Made by a program: the position numbers and the translations under genes
The notes under the pieces: generated by a model
What the model saw: only the letters and a program-made list of their open reading frames with translations
Told to the model about the DNA's origin: nothing
The model's database searches: none
Origin: Pirellulales bacterium
GTDB taxonomy: Bacteria; Planctomycetota; Planctomycetia; Pirellulales; JAEUIK01
Reading direction: 5' to 3'
NCBI GenBank assembly: GCA_019745975.1
Contig: JAIESQ010000078.1
Span: 1-64,000 of the forward strand
DNA: 64,000 nt
In this document: positions 1 to 7,623 of the stretch, piece by piece
Numbering within the stretch: position 1 is the first letter of the stretch
How the letters are laid out: each line of letters starts with the position of its first letter

Positions 1-77
1 CGCGGCTTGATGGCTCGATGGCGACTTGGGTTCCGTGGGTTGCACCTACGGCTAAGCGATCGCGCCGCTTGCGCGGC
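1..77. repeat. 77-bp direct repeat, copy 1
   Basis: This stretch is repeated base for base at 197-273. It begins at the first base of the window, so the true unit may extend further left. It is GC-rich and contains no convincing gene. Confidence 0.9.
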
Positions 78-196
78 CATCAAGTCGCACGTTGACAACC
101 GGCACTGGCGGAGCCCAGTGGCACCCGAGCGGAATCATTGCACGGGGCCAGCACTGCTGGACAAGCCAGCAGTGGCACCCGGCGCTGTCGCCGCTG
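78..196. repeat. spacer carrying a dispersed 31-nt inverted-repeat motif
   Basis: Positions 150-180 hold a 31-nt motif built on AGCACTGCTGG...CCAGCAGTGGCACCC, itself an imperfect palindrome. Its reverse complement recurs at 35324-35354 with one mismatch. A shortened relative of the motif lies at about 112-127. This looks like a genome-wide intergenic repeat family. Confidence 0.75.
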
Positions 197-273
197 CGCG
201 GCTTGATGGCTCGATGGCGACTTGGGTTCCGTGGGTTGCACCTACGGCTAAGCGATCGCGCCGCTTGCGCGGC
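197..273. repeat. 77-bp direct repeat, copy 2
   Basis: Exact copy of 1-77 at an offset of 196 bases. Together with the spacer it makes the first 373 bases repeat-rich intergenic DNA. Open frames that cross this region run through both repeat copies and look non-coding. Confidence 0.9.
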
Positions 274-373
274 GGGGACAGAGGGGCGGATCGCTCTACA
301 CGCCAACAGCCCCGCGCGGCGGGGACACGGGGGCGAATCGCTGCTCTACGCGCCAGCAGCTCGGTGCGGCAGA

Positions 374-649
374 ATGATGAGCATGGACGAGAAGCCGAAA
401 CGCCGCTGGTTCCGCTTCCGGCTGTCGACGCTGCTGATCCTGACCGCGATCGCGGCGTGGGCGATGGCGACGCCCAGGTTCGTGCCGGGTCCTGCGAAAC
501 TGTCTGAACTATGGCCGATCCCGACGGGACGCCCGGTCGAACAGCGACTGAATCACCAGCTTGCCTGGCCCGCCTTCGCGCTGGCCGCGTTTCTGGCGTG
601 GAAAGGTGCGTCGACCGTGGTCGAACGACGGCGCGGTTCGTCCGAATAG
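374..649 (+). CDS. small two-helix membrane protein with planctomycete-type N-terminus
   Basis: A 91-residue protein of unknown function. After a short charged start (MMSMDEKPKRRW) comes RFRLSTLLILTAIAAWAMA, the arginine-rich 'F-LRTLL' start followed by a helix that is very common in planctomycete membrane proteins. A second helix lies at about residues 62-78 and the tail is basic. I chose the ATG at 374 because the upstream part of the open frame lies in the 77-bp repeat. Two more ATGs follow at 377 and 383, so the exact start is uncertain. No catalytic motif is visible. It stands alone, with repeats on its left and a short gap to the next gene. Confidence 0.6.
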   Translation: MMSMDEKPKRRWFRFRLSTLLILTAIAAWAMATPRFVPGPAKLSELWPIPTGRPVEQRLNHQLAWPAFALAAFLAWKGASTVVERRRGSSE

Positions 650-867
650 GAAGCTGTTTTCAATCGACACCACTACCCTGCGTCGGGCTCCCTAGTTCCA
701 ACGCCCTGAATCGGTTACATTAACTCGCTTCGCGGCGCCAGGGGGCAACTTCGGGCGGATCGAGCAGGCCGTGGGCGGGTCGATTGCCCGCGCTAACGAA
801 GGGGCCCGGCTGCCGGAGTGCTCCAGTACGGCGCTCGCCGCGGCGAGACTCAGGGAGATCGCACTGC

Positions 868-1179
868 ATGGCACGCAAGACAGTCAGCCACAAAGAGATG
901 CGCCGCGAGGTCGAAGCGGCCGAACGCGCCGATGCCACGAAAGAGGCCAAGCCGGCCAAAAAGAAGGCCGCGAGCGATACCAAGCGTAAGAGCCGCGCCA
1001 AGACTCCCAAGATCGTGCGACTCAAGGCGTTCTGGGGGGTCTTCAATCAGTCGATGAAGCGCGTGGCGGTCTTCGATTACAACCAGCGCAAACAGGCCGA
1101 CCAGAGGGCCAACGAGCTGACGACCAACCAGAAGACGCCGCACTTCGTGCAGTTGGTCAAGGAAGTGATTCAAGAGTAA
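868..1179 (+). CDS. conserved hypothetical basic protein
   Basis: A 103-residue soluble protein with a highly charged Lys/Arg/Ala-rich N-terminal half (about residues 8-48). The C-terminal half looks folded, around LKAFWGVFNQSMKRVAVFDY and a final amphipathic helix. There is no signal peptide and no recognised motif. The ATG at 868 has GGGAG a few bases upstream and starts MARKTVSHKEM; the longer frame to 784 adds unconvincing residues. The lysine-rich tail could bind nucleic acid, but that is inference only. The gene is monocistronic and is followed by repeats. Confidence 0.6.
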   Translation: MARKTVSHKEMRREVEAAERADATKEAKPAKKKAASDTKRKSRAKTPKIVRLKAFWGVFNQSMKRVAVFDYNQRKQADQRANELTTNQKTPHFVQLVKEVIQE

Positions 1180-1475
1180 ACGCCGCTGTAGCGGACGCCG
1201 CGAGGCTGGTCCGGGGTCACAGACTCCGGCTACAGCGAAGACCGGGGTCGCTGACCCCGGCTACAGAATAAGAACGCCACACAACGGCTCGTCGAGACAT
1301 CGTGCATGCCCACGACGAGCGTGGGCATGGCACCCGCGCGAAGTCCGGGGTCACAGACTCCGGCTACAGCGAAGACCGGGGTCGCTGACCCCGGCTACAG
1401 AAACGCGACGTCCACGGCCCCGCTGCAGAGGGTGCGTTTCACGCACCCTACGAATGCTCCCGCGAGGACGGTTCA
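1180..1475. repeat. intergenic repeat cluster downstream of fusA
   Basis: Two exact 59-bp copies lie at 1210-1268 and 1344-1402. Each contains palindromic GGGGTC...GACCCC and GGCTACAG motifs. Between them, 1303-1335 carries a separate palindromic unit (GCATGCCCAC...GTGGGCATG). The cluster ends with the hairpin at 1429-1449. No gene is seen here. Confidence 0.85.
1429..1449. terminator. perfect hairpin after fusA, possible terminator
   Basis: AGGGTGCGT-TTC-ACGCACCCT forms a perfect 9-bp stem with a 3-base loop, 27 bases past the fusA stop. There is no U-tract. The same hairpin type occurs at 28578-28594, 28659-28675 and 35679-35693, so it may be a repeat that doubles as a transcript end. Confidence 0.4.
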
Positions 1476-3554
1476 CTAGAGCATGGCGTTGAGCACTTCG
1501 GGCGGGGCCGGGCCGTAGGCCGATGGCTCCATCGAGCAGCTCGCGCGACCTTGGCTCAAGCCGCGCATCGCGCCTGAGTAGCCGAACAAGTTGGCCAGCG
1601 GCGCTTCGGCTTCGATCACGGCCATCTTTCCACGGTTGCCGGTCTGCGTGATGATCGCGCGGCGCTGTTGCAAGTCGGCCACGAAGTCGCCGAGGTTTTC
1701 CTCGGGCGTCGTGATCTCCAGGTGCATGATTGGCTCGAGGAGCACGATGCCCGCCTCGCGCAGCGCCTTCTGAAACGCATCGGCGGCGCCCAGCCGGAAA
1801 GCGATATCGGTCGATTCACCTTCGCGCGTGGCGCCGCCGAGGATGGTGAGTTTGACTTTCATCAGCGGGTAGCCGAGCGAGCCGCCGCCGATCGCCTGAT
1901 CGGCGAGCACTTCGCGCACGATCGACAGAAACGCGTCGCCGAGTTCCTCGGCCGCACGTGGGCCTTCGGAGATTGTGACGGGCTGCGCGCCCTCGGGCCA
2001 GGGCTCGGCCCGCAACCGCACTTCGGCAAACAGCGCCTGGCCTGCCTGCTGTCGATGACACTGGCCGGTGACTTCGACCGCCCGCTCGATCGACTCGCGA
2101 TAGCTGACGCGCGGCTTGTGGACGCGAACGTTGAGGCCGTGATCGCGCAAGAGCCGATGGCGGATGATCTCGAGGTGCAGCTCGCCCATGCCCGAGATGA
2201 TCGTCTGGCCGGTTTCAGCGCTTTCGACGGCGCGGAAGGTGGGATCCTGGCGCTTCATCATTTCGAGCGTGTCGGCCAGCTTCTTGCGCTCGGTCGAGGT
2301 TTCGGGCTCGATCGCCATCGACATAACGGTTTCGGGAAAGCGGATCGTCTCCAGCAGAATGGGATGCTGCGAATCGCAGATCGTGTCGCCGGTGACGCTG
2401 GCGCGCAGGCCGATGATGCCGACGATGTCGCCCGCTTCGACGCGATCGACCTGCTCGCGGCGATCGGCCTGAATGTGCCAGAGTTGGCTGACGTTTTCCT
2501 TTTTGTCCTTGCCCGTGTTGAGCACGCGCGAGTTGGCCTTGAGCTCGCCTGAGTAGACGCGGACGAAGTACAAGTCGCCGTGGCGCGCGGCTTCGATCTT
2601 GAAGACCAGCCCGCAGAAGGGCTCGTCGACGCGCGGGGCGCGGCGTTCGACGGCGTCCTTCTTCTTGGGGTTGGTGCCTTCGACCGGAGGCACGTCGGCC
2701 GGGCTGGGGAGATAGTCGGCCACGCCGTCCAACAGCGGCTGAATGCCGATGCGGTCGAGGGCCGAGCCGCAGAAGACCGGCACCGCGAGCCGATGCAGCG
2801 TGGCTTCGCGCAGCACCTTGCGGATCAGCTCGGAGGGGACAGGCTCCTTGGCCAGCACGCGTTCGGCCAGGTCGTTCGAGAAGTCGAACAACTGCTCTTC
2901 GAGCTGCTCGCGCCAGAGTTTGGCCAGATCGAGCAGCTCGGGCGGGATATCAGCGACAACGGGAGGCGATTTTTGATCGGCCCCGGGAAACGTCAATAGC
3001 TTGAATTCGACCAGGTCGAGGACGGCGCGAAAGGGATCGCTCTGATGCGGCGGGCCTTGGCCGACGGGCACCTGGACGACGACGGGATTGGCATCGAGCC
3101 GCTTGCGAATCTGATCGAGGGTGCCTTCGAAGTCGGCCCCCTCGCGATCCATCTTGTTGATGAAGGCGACACGCGGCACGCCGTATTTGTCGGCCTGGCG
3201 CCAGACGGTTTCGCTTTGGGCTTCGACCCCTTCGCGAGCGCTAAAGATCACGACGCCGCCGTCGAGCACGCGCAAGCTGCGCTCGACCTCAGCCGTGAAA
3301 TCGACGTGGCCGGGGGTGTCGATGAGGTTGACCACCACGTCGCGCCAGGCGAAGGTGACACAGGCGGCGTTGATCGTGATGCCGCGCTGTTGCTCTTCGG
3401 GATCGTAGTCGGTGACGGTCGTTCCCTTGTCGACGTCGCCCATCTTGTGCGTGGTGCCTGTGTAGAACAGCATCCGCTCGGTCACGGTGGTCTTGCCGGC
3501 GTCGATGTGGGCGATGATGCCGATGTTGCGGATTTTCTTCAGGTCGCGAGCCAT
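1476..3554 (-). CDS. fusA: translation elongation factor G, divergent domain IV
   Basis: A 692-residue GTPase that moves tRNA and mRNA through the ribosome, or splits ribosomes for recycling. Visible motifs are the P-loop AHIDAGKT (15-22), switch I ending RGITI (57-61), DTPGH (79-83) and NKMD (133-136). The order of domains II-V is normal. Switch I reads GDVDKGTTVTDYDPEEQQ, unlike the usual GEVHDG form. In domain IV the usual SGGRGQYGHV loop is replaced by QQAGQALFAEV, and the tip position equivalent to E. coli His583 appears to be Arg. Planctomycetes are known to carry the spdEFG subfamilies; which one this is cannot be settled here. It follows rpsG but lies beyond an intrinsic terminator. 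Confidence 0.95.
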   Translation of the reverse strand: MARDLKKIRNIGIIAHIDAGKTTVTERMLFYTGTTHKMGDVDKGTTVTDYDPEEQQRGITINAACVTFAWRDVVVNLIDTPGHVDFTAEVERSLRVLDGGVVIFSAREGVEAQSETVWRQADKYGVPRVAFINKMDREGADFEGTLDQIRKRLDANPVVVQVPVGQGPPHQSDPFRAVLDLVEFKLLTFPGADQKSPPVVADIPPELLDLAKLWREQLEEQLFDFSNDLAERVLAKEPVPSELIRKVLREATLHRLAVPVFCGSALDRIGIQPLLDGVADYLPSPADVPPVEGTNPKKKDAVERRAPRVDEPFCGLVFKIEAARHGDLYFVRVYSGELKANSRVLNTGKDKKENVSQLWHIQADRREQVDRVEAGDIVGIIGLRASVTGDTICDSQHPILLETIRFPETVMSMAIEPETSTERKKLADTLEMMKRQDPTFRAVESAETGQTIISGMGELHLEIIRHRLLRDHGLNVRVHKPRVSYRESIERAVEVTGQCHRQQAGQALFAEVRLRAEPWPEGAQPVTISEGPRAAEELGDAFLSIVREVLADQAIGGGSLGYPLMKVKLTILGGATREGESTDIAFRLGAADAFQKALREAGIVLLEPIMHLEITTPEENLGDFVADLQQRRAIITQTGNRGKMAVIEAEAPLANLFGYSGAMRGLSQGRASCSMEPSAYGPAPPEVLNAML

Positions 3555-3614
3555 GACGAATCAACTAACTGGCGGAGAGCTGTGGTGAGCCGCGGCGCAC
3601 ACGGCCGGCAGCCC

Positions 3615-3620
3615 GTTATA
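3615..3620 (-). promoter_or_regulatory. candidate -10 element for fusA
   Basis: The minus strand reads TATAAC, about 60 bases before the fusA start and downstream of the rpsG terminator. The matching -35 is weak (TCGTCG at 17-base spacing). A separate promoter is expected if the terminator at 3686-3724 is efficient. Confidence 0.35.
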
Positions 3621-3685
3621 TCTCGCAATACGCAGACCGACGAGGCGCAGCCGTGTAAGGTGGCGCGAAAAAGCCCGCGACGCGC

Positions 3686-3724
3686 AAAAAAGCACCGCGG
3701 CCGAGTGCTGTCACCCGGCCGCGG
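3686..3724 (-). terminator. Rho-independent terminator between rpsG and fusA
   Basis: On the minus strand a 9-bp perfect GC stem (CCGCGGCCG/CGGCCGCGG), continued by 3 bp after one mismatch and closed by a 4-base loop, is followed by UGC and six Us. It starts 20 bases after the rpsG stop. This is the best intrinsic terminator in the window and lies inside what is usually one operon. Confidence 0.8.
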
Positions 3725-3744
3725 CGAGATTGTGTTATGCGGTT

Positions 3745-4215
3745 TTACCAGGCGAAGTGTGCGAAAGCCTTGTTGGCGTCGGCCATGCGATGCACGTTCT
3801 CGCGCTTGGTATAAGCGGAACCTTCGCGTTTGAAAGCGGCCAAGAGCTCCTCGGCCAGCTTTATGTGGCTGGGGCGGCCCTTCTTTTCGCGAACCGCGGC
3901 CAGCAGCCAGCGAATTGCCAGCGACTGCTGCCGGTTGCGGTTGACTTGCATCGGCACCTGGTAGGCGGCGCCACCGACGCGGCGGCTGCGCACCTCGACC
4001 TCGGGCTTGACGTTCTCAATCGCCCGAGTGAAGACTTCGATCGGTTCGACGTCGGCCACGCGCTCGCGAATCACTTCAAGCGCGCCGTAGAAGACGCGCT
4101 GCGCGGTCCCCTTCTCGCCGTCCCACATCAGGCAGTTGATGAACTTGCCGGCCAACAACGATCCGTACATGGGATCGGGGCGAAGCGATTTGCGACTGGC
4201 GGTAATACGGCCCAT
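3745..4215 (-). CDS. rpsG: 30S ribosomal protein S7
   Basis: A 156-residue primary 16S rRNA-binding protein that organises the head of the small subunit, next to the E-site. It matches the family along its length: basic [15 protein letters not shown] start, [12 protein letters not shown], the conserved [20 protein letters not shown] segment and a [21 protein letters not shown]-terminus. The start codon is ATG, with AAAGGAAG upstream. It is the second gene of the str operon, 88 bases after rpsL. In E. coli S7 represses its own operon; nothing here shows whether that applies. Confidence 0.97.
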   Translation of the reverse strand: MGRITASRKSLRPDPMYGSLLAGKFINCLMWDGEKGTAQRVFYGALEVIRERVADVEPIEVFTRAIENVKPEVEVRSRRVGGAAYQVPMQVNRNRQQSLAIRWLLAAVREKKGRPSHIKLAEELLAAFKREGSAYTKRENVHRMADANKAFAHFAW

Positions 4216-4303
4216 GAGGCGTTGCTTCCTTTAAGACGCTTAGCGGTGCGGCTGGTTCGGTGTGGCGGCGTGGTCGGTTGTCGCGAGTGGCGGCACCTGT
4301 CGC

Positions 4304-4672
<369 letters not shown>

Positions 4673-4740
4673 AGGCGATTCGGGCTTCTGGCTGCCGGGT
4701 GGTTACTGGTTACCGCACAACGGATTACGACGCGACGGAG

Positions 4741-4769
4741 CAACGGAGGCTCACCGCCGAGAGCCGTTG
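4741..4769 (-). promoter_or_regulatory. hairpin in the rpsL leader
   Basis: CAACGG at 4741 pairs with CCGTTG ending at 4769, and an alternative register pairs GGCTC with GAGCC. It sits in the untranslated leader between the likely start of transcription (about 4774) and the rpsL start codon. It could be a control site for the operon, but this is speculative. Confidence 0.35.
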
Positions 4770-4780
4770 GCGAATCACTT

Positions 4781-4808
4781 AAGTTACCGGCAGGCAAGCC
4801 TTTGTCAA
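4781..4808 (-). promoter_or_regulatory. candidate promoter of the str operon
   Basis: The minus strand carries a perfect TTGACA (4803-4808), a 16-base spacer and TAACTT (4781-4786). The -10 is weak. The rest of the 4673-5003 gap holds only the leader hairpin and the short region before the divergent gene at 5004. Confidence 0.5.
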
Positions 4809-5003
4809 GGCGAGGCCCAGCGCGCCCAAGCGCGAGAGCGGCGCCAGACGGAGGTCTGACGTGATGGCCGCAACCAGCTTACGCGCCAATTACTTAGAGA
4901 TCAATGCAAGCGTCGTCCTTGAGCGGCGGCGATCGCACGCGTATCACATGCGATACGTCCGCCGTGCCGTTCGCCGCTTCTCTTTTACTCCCTGGGTGCC
5001 GAA

Positions 5004-6323
5004 ATGAGCGCGCCAGCCGCCAACGAAAAATGCTCCACCCTGGAGCGCAGCCTGATCTCGGAGCTCAACCGCTTTGGGCTGTTGGAGGCGATCTTCGGCC
5101 GGCGGGCCCGGCGCTTTGCCGTCGGCATGAGCGTTCCGGATGGACCGCTGAAGTTTGAATCCAAACATCCGCCGCAACCGCTATCGGCCGCCGAGCGCAC
5201 GATCCTGGTGCTGTGCGGCGCGGGGATCAGTGGCTGGAACTTCGGCCTGCCGCACACCACGACGTCGCCGGCGGGGACCGGTTGCAACTACCCTGTGCGG
5301 CTCGTCGGGCGAACGTATCCCAGCGCGGCGGGCATCCACGCGTCGGAGCTGTTGTTCACCGACGACTCGGGTGCGTACATCACGCAGTTTCGCGACCTGG
5401 CGCCCGAGCGGTTGCAAGAGCTGCAATCGGCTGCCGATTTCGACACACTCGTGGAGCGCACGGCGCGACACATCGTGAAGATCGGCGACGCACGTGTGAC
5501 GCTGCCGAAGCAGTTCCCGCACATCGAGTCGCACAATTTCTGGACGGCGAATCAGCCGGGGACGACGTTGTTCGTGCCCGTCGTCGACTTGGCGCAGCAA
5601 ACGCTCGACGGTCTGGCGATTCTGCTGGGCGAGCAGGCGGTGCCGTACGACGCCGTGCACGATCGGTACTGCGGCAATCTCGAACCGTTTATTCGTTCCG
5701 GATTGTTGGACGACACGCGGCGCGTGCCTTTGGCCGATTTCGAGCAGTATTTGCTGGCGACCGCCGTCGGCGAAATTACGGCCGCCAACTACAACATCGT
5801 GCTGGTGCTGCAGGCGATGGGGCTGGGGGGCTGGCTCTACTCGGGGATCAATCCGCTCAGCCTGCTGGGGGCGGCCGCGGCCGATGGCATCCCCGGCTTC
5901 GGCTTCCGCTGCACAACGCGGGCCGACTGGTCGACACCGAACCCGGTGGGGCTGGATGGGCTGTTCGAGGGGTTCTGTCCGCCGTATGTCGCCGACATGC
6001 GCGCCGCGGCGGCCAAGTTGATTGAGCGGAAGTTCGGCGCAGGCGGGACGTACGATCCTACCACCGCGGGCCCGTACCGCGACAACGCGCGGGTCAAGCA
6101 GGCGGTGGCACGCTATCAGCCGCAGTTTGTCGAATGTCTGGGGGAAGTGGCCGACTACATTCACGCGACGTTCGGCAAATTTCCCGCGACGGCGCCGAGC
6201 ATGTACGCCCGGCTCTACGCCCAGGCGCAACACATCGACACGGAGTTCTACGACGAGCACTTCGGACCCGGCGCGTACCTGGCGACGCACGCCGAGCATG
6301 AGCGGAAGTGGCATGCTCATTAG
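5004..6323 (+). CDS. conserved protein, possibly nitroreductase-like
   Basis: A 439-residue soluble protein without signal peptide that I do not recognise with confidence. Two segments recall flavin nitroreductase/SagB-type folds: GRTYPSAAGIHASELLFTDD (about residues 108-127), like the 'R-PS-G---E' flavin-binding turn, and YNIVLVLQAMGLGGWLYSGI (about 264-283), like the helix that ends in a GLGG turn. The N-terminus is not conserved in that family. The ATG at 5004 has no strong ribosome binding site. It is divergent from the str operon and converges on the glycosyltransferase operon. The function stays open. Confidence 0.6.
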   Translation: MSAPAANEKCSTLERSLISELNRFGLLEAIFGRRARRFAVGMSVPDGPLKFESKHPPQPLSAAERTILVLCGAGISGWNFGLPHTTTSPAGTGCNYPVRLVGRTYPSAAGIHASELLFTDDSGAYITQFRDLAPERLQELQSAADFDTLVERTARHIVKIGDARVTLPKQFPHIESHNFWTANQPGTTLFVPVVDLAQQTLDGLAILLGEQAVPYDAVHDRYCGNLEPFIRSGLLDDTRRVPLADFEQYLLATAVGEITAANYNIVLVLQAMGLGGWLYSGINPLSLLGAAAADGIPGFGFRCTTRADWSTPNPVGLDGLFEGFCPPYVADMRAAAAKLIERKFGAGGTYDPTTAGPYRDNARVKQAVARYQPQFVECLGEVADYIHATFGKFPATAPSMYARLYAQAQHIDTEFYDEHFGPGAYLATHAEHERKWHAH

Positions 6324-6356
6324 CTAGGGCGAGCGATCGTGCTGGGGGGCGAATTG

Positions 6357-6385
6357 CTCGACGACGGGAATTATTCGTCGTCGAG
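6357..6385. terminator. perfect 10-bp inverted repeat at a convergent gene end
   Basis: CTCGACGACG (6357-6366) and CGTCGTCGAG (6376-6385) are exact complements around a 9-base AT-rich loop. The repeat overlaps the last codons and stop of the minus-strand glycosyltransferase and lies 33 bases after the plus-strand stop. It could end both transcripts, but there is no U-tract. Confidence 0.4.
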
Positions 6386-7621
6386 TCTGGCGTAGGGGGC
6401 CAAGAGCGCCTCGTATTCGCCGAGCACGCGCTCCCAGGTGAAGGCCTCGGCGTGTCGCGCTCGGCTGGTCGAGCTCATCCGCGCGAGGCGCGACGCATCG
6501 TCGAGTAGGGCATCGAGTGCGCGGGCGCAGGCGTCTTCGTCGGCGAAGTAAGCCGCTTCGGGCCCGGCGACCCAGCGATTAAAGCGATTATCGTGCGCCA
6601 ATACGGGGCAACCGGCCGCCAGCGCCTCGACGAGCGCGGGGTTGGTGCCCCCCACGGTGTGCCCGTGGAGGTACGCCCGCGCGAAGAACCGCAGGGCGTC
6701 GACGGTGTCGCGATCGTAGATCGCGCCGGGAAAAACGACTTCGCTGCTGGCCGCCTCGAGCACGCGCCGCTGGTACGCGTTTTCCTCGGGTCGATAGTCG
6801 CCCAGGACGACGAGTTGCAAACCGCGCGGCCGGCGACTGAACGCGGAAACGATTTCCAGCAGCGAATTCTCCGGCTCAGGCCGGGCGACCACGAGCGCGT
6901 AGCTCCGCGGCGCAAGCCCCCATGCTTCGATCAACCGCTGATCGGCGCAGTCGACGCGGTCGGCGCCGTAGGGGATCATCGTGATCCGCGAGCGCGGCGC
7001 GACGGTTTGCAAATAGCGGGCGATCTCCGGGTGATCGGCAACGAGGTGATCGGCCAACCGGCAGGCGAACCACTCGTTCCAGCGCAGCCACGCCCGCGCG
7101 GCGCGGCCCCACTTGCCGCGCTGCCATTCGAGGCCGTCCATGTTGATCACGCTGGGAACGCGCCGCAGGCGATACCAGGCGGTGAACGCGGCCGTGTTGT
7201 ATCCCAGCGTGAGCGCGAGCCCTGGCTGATGCATGGCGCGTCGCGTGCTCTTCCAATCGAAGATCACGGTGCCGGCGGCGCCAGCGCGGCGCTCGGGAAT
7301 GGAGATGAGTCGTGCGCCCTGATACTGGCTTTCGGCGATGGCTCCCTCGCCTTCGTGCTGGCAGTAGACGGTTACCTGCCAGCCGCGCTCGACGAGGTGG
7401 AGTGCCAGTCGCTCGGCGAACGTCTCGAAGCCGCCATGGCGCGCGGGGATGCCGCGCGTTCCCAGGATGGCGATCGCGTGGCGCGTCCGCTTCTGGGGCG
7501 CGGGGTGTGTCTCGGCCGCCTCGCGAACTGGCTCCGGAGCTGGAGCCAGCGCGAGCGGCGGCGGATCGAGCAGATCGACGCCAGCCAGCGGCGCGGGCTC
7601 GCTGGTGATCGTGGTGGTCAT
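6371..7621 (-). CDS. DUF1972-type glycosyltransferase (GT4)
   Basis: A 416-residue cytoplasmic glycosyltransferase, probably adding a rhamnose-like sugar to a cell-surface glycan. The hallmark GTRGIPARHGGFE (about 54-66) is that of DUF1972 proteins such as rhamnosyltransferases of exopolysaccharide clusters. The C-terminal half has the GT-B donor site around HTVGGTNPALVEALAAG. About 48 Pro/Ala-rich residues precede the fold. The ATG at 7621 lies two bases past the upstream stop; a TTG overlapping that stop is the alternative. Last gene of a three-gene operon. Confidence 0.85.
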   Translation of the reverse strand: MTTTITSEPAPLAGVDLLDPPPLALAPAPEPVREAAETHPAPQKRTRHAIAILGTRGIPARHGGFETFAERLALHLVERGWQVTVYCQHEGEGAIAESQYQGARLISIPERRAGAAGTVIFDWKSTRRAMHQPGLALTLGYNTAAFTAWYRLRRVPSVINMDGLEWQRGKWGRAARAWLRWNEWFACRLADHLVADHPEIARYLQTVAPRSRITMIPYGADRVDCADQRLIEAWGLAPRSYALVVARPEPENSLLEIVSAFSRRPRGLQLVVLGDYRPEENAYQRRVLEAASSEVVFPGAIYDRDTVDALRFFARAYLHGHTVGGTNPALVEALAAGCPVLAHDNRFNRWVAGPEAAYFADEDACARALDALLDDASRLARMSSTSRARHAEAFTWERVLGEYEALLAPYARLDDE

Positions 7622-7623
7622 CG

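Noticed and set aside
7-723. Several overlapping open frames at the left edge, up to 185 residues on the plus strand
   Set aside because: They run through both copies of the 77-bp repeat and encode repeated low-complexity peptide. Only the part from 374 has a credible protein.
3045-3833. Long plus-strand open frames opposite fusA
   Set aside because: They mirror the fusA codons in GC-rich DNA and have no family signature.
6104-6120. TGGCAC...CAGC resembling a sigma-54 site
   Set aside because: It lies inside the coding region of the gene at 5004-6323 and the -12 element is poor.
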